Positions 7,196 through 10,826 of a DNA stretch of 10,826 bases are shown piece by piece (position 1 is the first letter of the stretch; every line of letters starts with the position of its first letter). The notes under the pieces were generated by a model. It saw only the letters and a list, made by a program, of their open reading frames with translations. It was not told where the DNA came from and searched no databases. Location: assembly GCA_000151295.1 (NCBI GenBank), contig GG745365.1:117368-128193 (forward strand), in the 5' to 3' direction. This DNA comes from Allomyces macrogynus ATCC 38327 (taxonomy: Eukaryota; Blastocladiomycota; Blastocladiomycetes; Blastocladiales; Blastocladiaceae). A program made the translations under genes and the position numbers.

Positions 7196-8905
7196 CTACG
7201 CCCAGAGCAGCGCCGCTGCCCCAAGTGCACTGATGAGCGGTCCGACCACCACCGTCGCCACGGCCCAGATACGGTCCATCCAGGCCCCATCGAACACTTT
7301 CCACAGCCGCGTTTGAACCGACCCCGCTCCACTCGAACTGTTGCCGGCCGTCAGATTGCTTTGCATCAAGAGCGTCCCACCCGGGCGCGTCGAGTTTGCC
7401 ACGCACAGTCCCGCGGCACGCGTCCCTGTCGCATTCGTACCCGTCACACACGCGGTCCCGTTTGGCTGGAACGTGTCCCGGCACGTCGCGGTCGTGCCTG
7501 AGCAATAGTCAGCCACATCGCACGGCGCGCGGGGTCCGGAGGGTGCCGAGCCACGGCGCACGGTGACATTGTCGGCAAGCTGGCACTGCGGCGTGCAGCA
7601 CGGCCGAGAGACGCGTCGCACACGGCGCCTGGGCGCAGCCTGCAGTTGGCCTGGCAACACGGGGTGCCCGTGATCGTGTTGCCCGGATCCCATCCCTCAT
7701 CTGGGTCGAGGACGCCGTTTCTACACTCCAACACGGTTGGTTGGTCAGGATTCAGCTACTGACCACGAGGGTCTCGAATGCACGCACCCGCACAAGCCGA
7801 CTCGCCGATCCGCGTCGTGTTCGATGCGCAATATCCGTCGAGGCACACGCCCGTCGCGTTCCCGGCCATGCATGGCGTGCTGTCGGCGCGCAGGTCGCCC
7901 CAAGTCATGCACCGGCCGTCGCCCCATACGCACCAGATGCGGCACGGGTATCCAACCGCGGTGGTACCGTCGCACCGCGCCGCGTACGTGATCCCATACC
8001 CAGTGCAAACGTCAATGTCTGACCGGCACGTGCCGCTCGACCGCGGCCCGGGTCGCCCGCACGCGACGCGCATGCTGTGCCCGGGTGCAGTACCTTATTG
8101 GCGGGGCACACGGGGGACGCTCCCGTGCAGTACTCGGCCACGTCGCAAAATGGGTCGGCGCTTGCGCGGCACTCGGTCGTAGCGGGCATGAGCTGGCACC
8201 CGCGGCAACATGCGCCTTTCGTGTCGTCGCACACAGCGACAGCATGCCACGTGCACTGCGCCGTGCAGCCCGCGCTGCCGTGGAACGGGTCGCCCGAATC
8301 GCATTTCTCGCCGGGGTCGACTTGGCCGTTGCTGCGAGGGTGGAGAAGGCGTTAGAAAGAACAATGAGTCGAGTCATATGCAAGCATCGACCGGCAACGA
8401 ACCCGCAGAGCGGCGACGCAATCGCGTCCAAGCAGGTGGCGCGCGACCCGAGCACCGTATGCATCTCGTTGATCGAGCAGTTGCTGAACACGACGGGCTG
8501 CTGCTGGCACGACCCGCAGTAATACGGATTCATGATAAATTCGGTCGAGTTGCACGTCGATGTGCCCATATTGTCGTGGGAAACTGCGGGCAACCGACGC
8601 ACCTGCAGGTGGAGAAACTTGGGATCGTCGCCGAACCCTTCCAGCTCGATGCTCAGCTGCCGTACGTACTGCGCGTTTCCGTCGGCGTCGCGCGCGCTGC
8701 CATGGGCCTGAATGCTGGTCAACCGCTCACCGGTTTCATGGTGCCGCACAGAAATCCCGCGAAATTTGTGTGTTTCGCGCGGAGCCAAAGAATCTATCGC
8801 GACAACTTTGTTAGTTGGTGCTTGTGCGCGTTCGTCCGCGAACAGCCAATGAGCTGGATCGCAGCGATGCTCGGGTGTCGCGCCGGCGTTCCAGACGGTC
8901 GCGGT
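7196..8905 (-). pseudogene. Broken ADAM-like metalloprotease/disintegrin gene
   Basis: Read on the minus strand from 8905, the pieces come in ADAM order. A propeptide-like stretch (QLSIELEGFGDDPKFLHL) covers about 8660-8603. The very end of a reprolysin domain follows at 8578-8403: HDN, TSTC, EFIMNPYY, then FSNCSINEM. After an intron (8332-8402) comes a well-formed disintegrin module (NGQVDPGEKCDSGD to DVAEYCTGASPVC, 8331 to about 8070). Next are a Cys-rich segment (8073-7759), a second disintegrin module (NGVLDPDEGWD at 7719 to DVADYCSG at about 7500), an Asn/Ser-rich stretch, and a hydrophobic end (WAVATVVVGPLISALGAAALLWA) with stop at 7196-7198. Breaks: frameshift near 8061-8070, in-frame TAG at 7756-7758, frameshift near 7601-7611. 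The HExxHxxG core and a signal peptide are not found. ADAMs are membrane zinc proteases acting outside the cell; this copy lacks the catalytic residues. Family identity is strong. Sequencing error could explain single-base breaks, but not the missing core. Confidence 0.72.
8332..8402 (-). other. Intron inside the ADAM-like gene
   Basis: On the minus strand a GTTCGT donor at 8402, a CTAAC branch site (8355-8351), a pyrimidine tract and a CGCAG acceptor ending at 8332 define a 71-nt intron. Splicing joins SPLCG to NGQVDPGEKCD through a split Gly codon, exactly the conserved metalloprotease-to-disintegrin junction. The intact splice signals suggest the gene was functional recently. Confidence 0.88.
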
Positions 8906-9272
8906 TCATGTTGCAGCGGGAACTCGTCGCCATAATGCTGGATTGTTGATGATTGTGCAGCTCCCGGAGTTTCTCCTGGCATTCAACTCATCAACTCAGG
9001 AGCGCATTGCATCTACTTGTATTGCTGCGCCTGGCAGGAAATGGGCAAAGGTTGCGGGTCATAACAATTTTGCGGTTGGTTGCATTCTATACTTCAGGGT
9101 TGATGTGCTTTGATGCTTCGTAATTTCTCGGACGATGGACAGAAAAGTAGTGACATGGTGCAACTGAAATTGATTGATCGATCATGCCACGAACGACGGC
9201 AACAACGCACCCAAGGAATACGATTGTAATAAAAAGCACACAAACAAGACACACTCCCCCGCGACGAGCACT
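8906..9272. other. Intergenic region between the ADAM relic and NOP4
   Basis: This 367-bp gap lies downstream of NOP4 and upstream of the ADAM relic, both on the minus strand. It should contain the NOP4 3' UTR and whatever remains of the ADAM promoter and first exon. I could not find a convincing signal-peptide exon. Short minus-strand ATG frames begin near 8932 and 8982 but show no secretion signal. Nothing else is recognisable. Confidence 0.5.
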
Positions 9273-10826
9273 CTACGCCCTCCGCGGAGCACCCCGACCC
9301 CGGCCGCGGCCTCGACCGCCACCACGACCTCCACGGGAGCCGCCACGACTGCCACGATCGCCAGATCCGCCGCGGCCCGATGGTGGCCGGCCGCGCGTTG
9401 CGCTGGCTCCACGACCTTGTTGCCCTCGGTGCCCAGTGGACGACGACGACCCTGCTGATGCTCCTGCCGCCGATGACGACGAGGTCGACTCCTTGGCATC
9501 TGTCGCCGCGAGCTTTTGCTGCCGCTTGAGCTTGGCGTCACGCATATTGACGACCTGCTTGTTCTCGACGGCAAACTCAACGTGGACGACTGGCGGCACA
9601 ATTGGCTTCTCCTCAGCGTCCGTTTTGTCGCTTGCTTCCTCGTCGTCGCTGCCGTCGTTGACCTTCTTGCCCTTCTTCTTCTTGGGAGACGGCTCAATGA
9701 CGGCCAGCGCCGCCCTCCATGCCGCGACCGCCGCGTCCGACTTCGAGTCAAGCAGCGCGCGCACACACGCCAAGGCGGCGCCGTGGCTCGCAAACTCAAC
9801 GAACCCGAACCCCTTGGACCGCAAGTTACCGTTGCTGTCGACGCGGTCGCGCTCGCGCACGACCTTGGCCTGGAACACGCCCGTGCGAATCGCCTTGACC
9901 TCGGCCTTCAAGTCGCGCTCGCTCGACTCGTCCTCAAACGAGTCCGGGTTATCCAGGTCCGGGTGCCGCGGCCAGTGGTCGTCCTCGCCAGTCGCCACGA
10001 TCTGCGACAGGTACGTACTCGCGGCGGTGCGCGCATAGGTACGCAATGCGCGCTCGTCGACGGTCGGCGGCAACTTGCGGAACGACACACGCGTGCGCGA
10101 CACGTAGAGCCCGAGGTTCTTTTCGAGGTTGGTGCGGCGCTCGGCCACGTCCCCCTGGAACCCTTCACGCAACAGGTAAAGGTTGCGCTTATCGCGGCGC
10201 TCGCGTTTTGACTTTTCCTTGGCCGTCAAGTGCGCGGCCTTGGTGCGGTCGACGGCGCGTGTCACGTTGAGCAGGCGACCTGCCAGTACCAGCGGCGAAT
10301 CGTGCAGCGCCGACGGCAGTTCGGGCGTCAGGAGCGACGAGCTCGACGGAACCGGCGCGGGTGCCGGCGCGGCGTTAGTCGAGATTGACGCCGTCGTTGA
10401 CATCGAGTAAGCCAGGTGGTTCGTCTTGGCAGCCTCGGCGAGGCACGCGTCAGCACCCGCACGGTCGGCAAAGCACGCAAACGCCGTGCCCTTGGGCTTA
10501 TCGGTGTCCTTGTCGCGCGTGATCAGCACGTAGAGGAGCTTGCCGAACGCGGCAAAGCACTCGCGCAGCTCCTCCTCGGTCGCGTCAAACGGCACGTTGC
10601 GCACAAACACGGTCGTGCCCTCGTCGGCCGACGGCAGGCGACCACCGCGCGCGCGCTTGGCCGCGGCCATACGCGCAGCGGGGTCTGCGTCCGACTCGTC
10701 GGATTCGTTGCCGTCGTCGGAGCCGCTCGCGCTCGAGTCGGCGTCCGACGCCACGTCCACGCCCATGGCATCCTCCTCATCGGCGCTGTCTTCATCCATG
10801 ACATCCTCATCCTCATCGTCCTCCTC
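9273..10826 (-). CDS. NOP4: NOP4/RBM28-type nucleolar RNA-binding protein, C-terminal part
   Basis: The frame is open to the right edge, so the 5' end with the first two RRMs lies outside the window. About 517 residues are visible; numbers below count from the Met at 10799. Order: an acidic Asp/Glu/Ser linker (1-45), RRM3 (about 62-182; VFVRNV and KGTAFACF) and a basic linker with KEKSKRERRDKRNLYLLREG (194-213). Then RRM4 (about 235-365; RVSFRKLP and KGFGFVEF), a PKKKKGKK cluster, the closing VVHVEFAVENKQVV strand, and an RGG/GRG-rich tail (about 458-508). Nop4/RBM28 proteins sit in the nucleolus and are needed for 27S pre-rRNA processing and 60S subunit assembly. RRM3 carries a Ser/Ala/Pro-rich insertion (about 131-168) before its last strand GRLLNVTRA. 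The RGG tail fits RNA binding and arginine methylation. No intron is needed in the visible part. Confidence 0.9.
   Translation of the reverse strand, partial: EEDDEDEDVMDEDSADEEDAMGVDVASDADSSASGSDDGNESDESDADPAARMAAAKRARGGRLPSADEGTTVFVRNVPFDATEEELRECFAAFGKLLYVLITRDKDTDKPKGTAFACFADRAGADACLAEAAKTNHLAYSMSTTASISTNAAPAPAPVPSSSSLLTPELPSALHDSPLVLAGRLLNVTRAVDRTKAAHLTAKEKSKRERRDKRNLYLLREGFQGDVAERRTNLEKNLGLYVSRTRVSFRKLPPTVDERALRTYARTAASTYLSQIVATGEDDHWPRHPDLDNPDSFEDESSERDLKAEVKAIRTGVFQAKVVRERDRVDSNGNLRSKGFGFVEFASHGAALACVRALLDSKSDAAVAAWRAALAVIEPSPKKKKGKKVNDGSDDEEASDKTDAEEKPIVPPVVHVEFAVENKQVVNMRDAKLKRQQKLAATDAKESTSSSSAAGASAGSSSSTGHRGQQGRGASATRGRPPSGRGGSGDRGSRGGSRGGRGGGRGRGRGRGAPRRA

Noticed and set aside
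7586..7623. A 38-nt GT-AG segment that would repair the second ADAM frameshift
   Set aside because: It would delete the conserved CC..C core of the disintegrin module and is too short for an intron in this genome.
7721..7759. A 39-nt GT-AG segment removing the in-frame TAG
   Set aside because: It contains a CTGAC but is only 39 nt and would remove the first Cys of the second module. RNA-seq could still overturn this.
8019..8062. A 44-nt GT-AG segment that would repair the first ADAM frameshift
   Set aside because: It is much shorter than the other introns here (71-100 nt), has no branch site or pyrimidine tract, and would remove the conserved GTCRSDIDVC-type cysteines.
8210..8935. Long + strand open frame opposite the ADAM-like gene
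   Set aside because: It is an antisense shadow of GC-rich coding sequence; the minus-strand protein has clear domains and splice sites.
9184..10211. Long + strand open frames opposite NOP4
   Set aside because: These are antisense shadows caused by strong GC3 bias; the minus frame carries two RRMs and an RGG tail.

Overview
The window is eukaryotic nuclear DNA. It is GC-rich, compact and gene-dense, with short spliceosomal introns. Four of the five introns are 71-100 nt and have GTGCGT-like donors. All five have a CTAAC/CTGAC-like branch site 20-26 nt before the AG. A Pho80-type cyclin and a Ypd1-type phosphotransfer protein point to a fungus. A six-kelch membrane protein and an ADAM-family protein alongside them suggest an early-diverging, perhaps zoosporic, fungus such as a member of Blastocladiomycota. 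That placement is inference from gene content and base composition, not proof.

Layout. (1) 127-1912 (+): secreted or type I membrane kelch protein in two exons, with three copies of an LYL motif in its cytoplasmic tail. (2) 1913-3149: intergenic and 5' leader sequence. (3) 3150-4250 (+): Pho80/Pcl-type cyclin. (4) 4251-5319: intergenic with a pyrimidine-rich leader. (5) 5320-6157 (+): four-exon Ypd1-like histidine phosphotransfer protein, missed by simple ORF calling because it is split by three introns. (6) 6158-7195: convergent intergenic region. (7) 7196-8905 (-): a broken ADAM-like gene with a propeptide piece, only the tail end of the metalloprotease, two disintegrin modules and a terminal hydrophobic segment. 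It is interrupted by two frameshifts and one in-frame TAG. (8) 8906-9272: intergenic. (9) 9273-10826 (-): the 3' part of a NOP4/RBM28-type nucleolar RNA-binding protein that runs off the right edge.

The genes do not form one pathway. The cyclin (nutrient or phosphate signalling through a Pho85-type kinase) and the Ypd1-like protein (multistep His-Asp relay) are neighbouring signalling genes. NOP4 is ribosome-biogenesis housekeeping. The kelch protein and the ADAM relic are cell-surface proteins. The most notable region is the ADAM locus. Its tandem-disintegrin layout is unusual, the catalytic core is absent at a junction carrying splice-site-like sequence, and the second disintegrin module has lost conserved cysteines. 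I see no clearly novel multi-gene system, no mobile element, no CRISPR array and no tRNA or rRNA gene.
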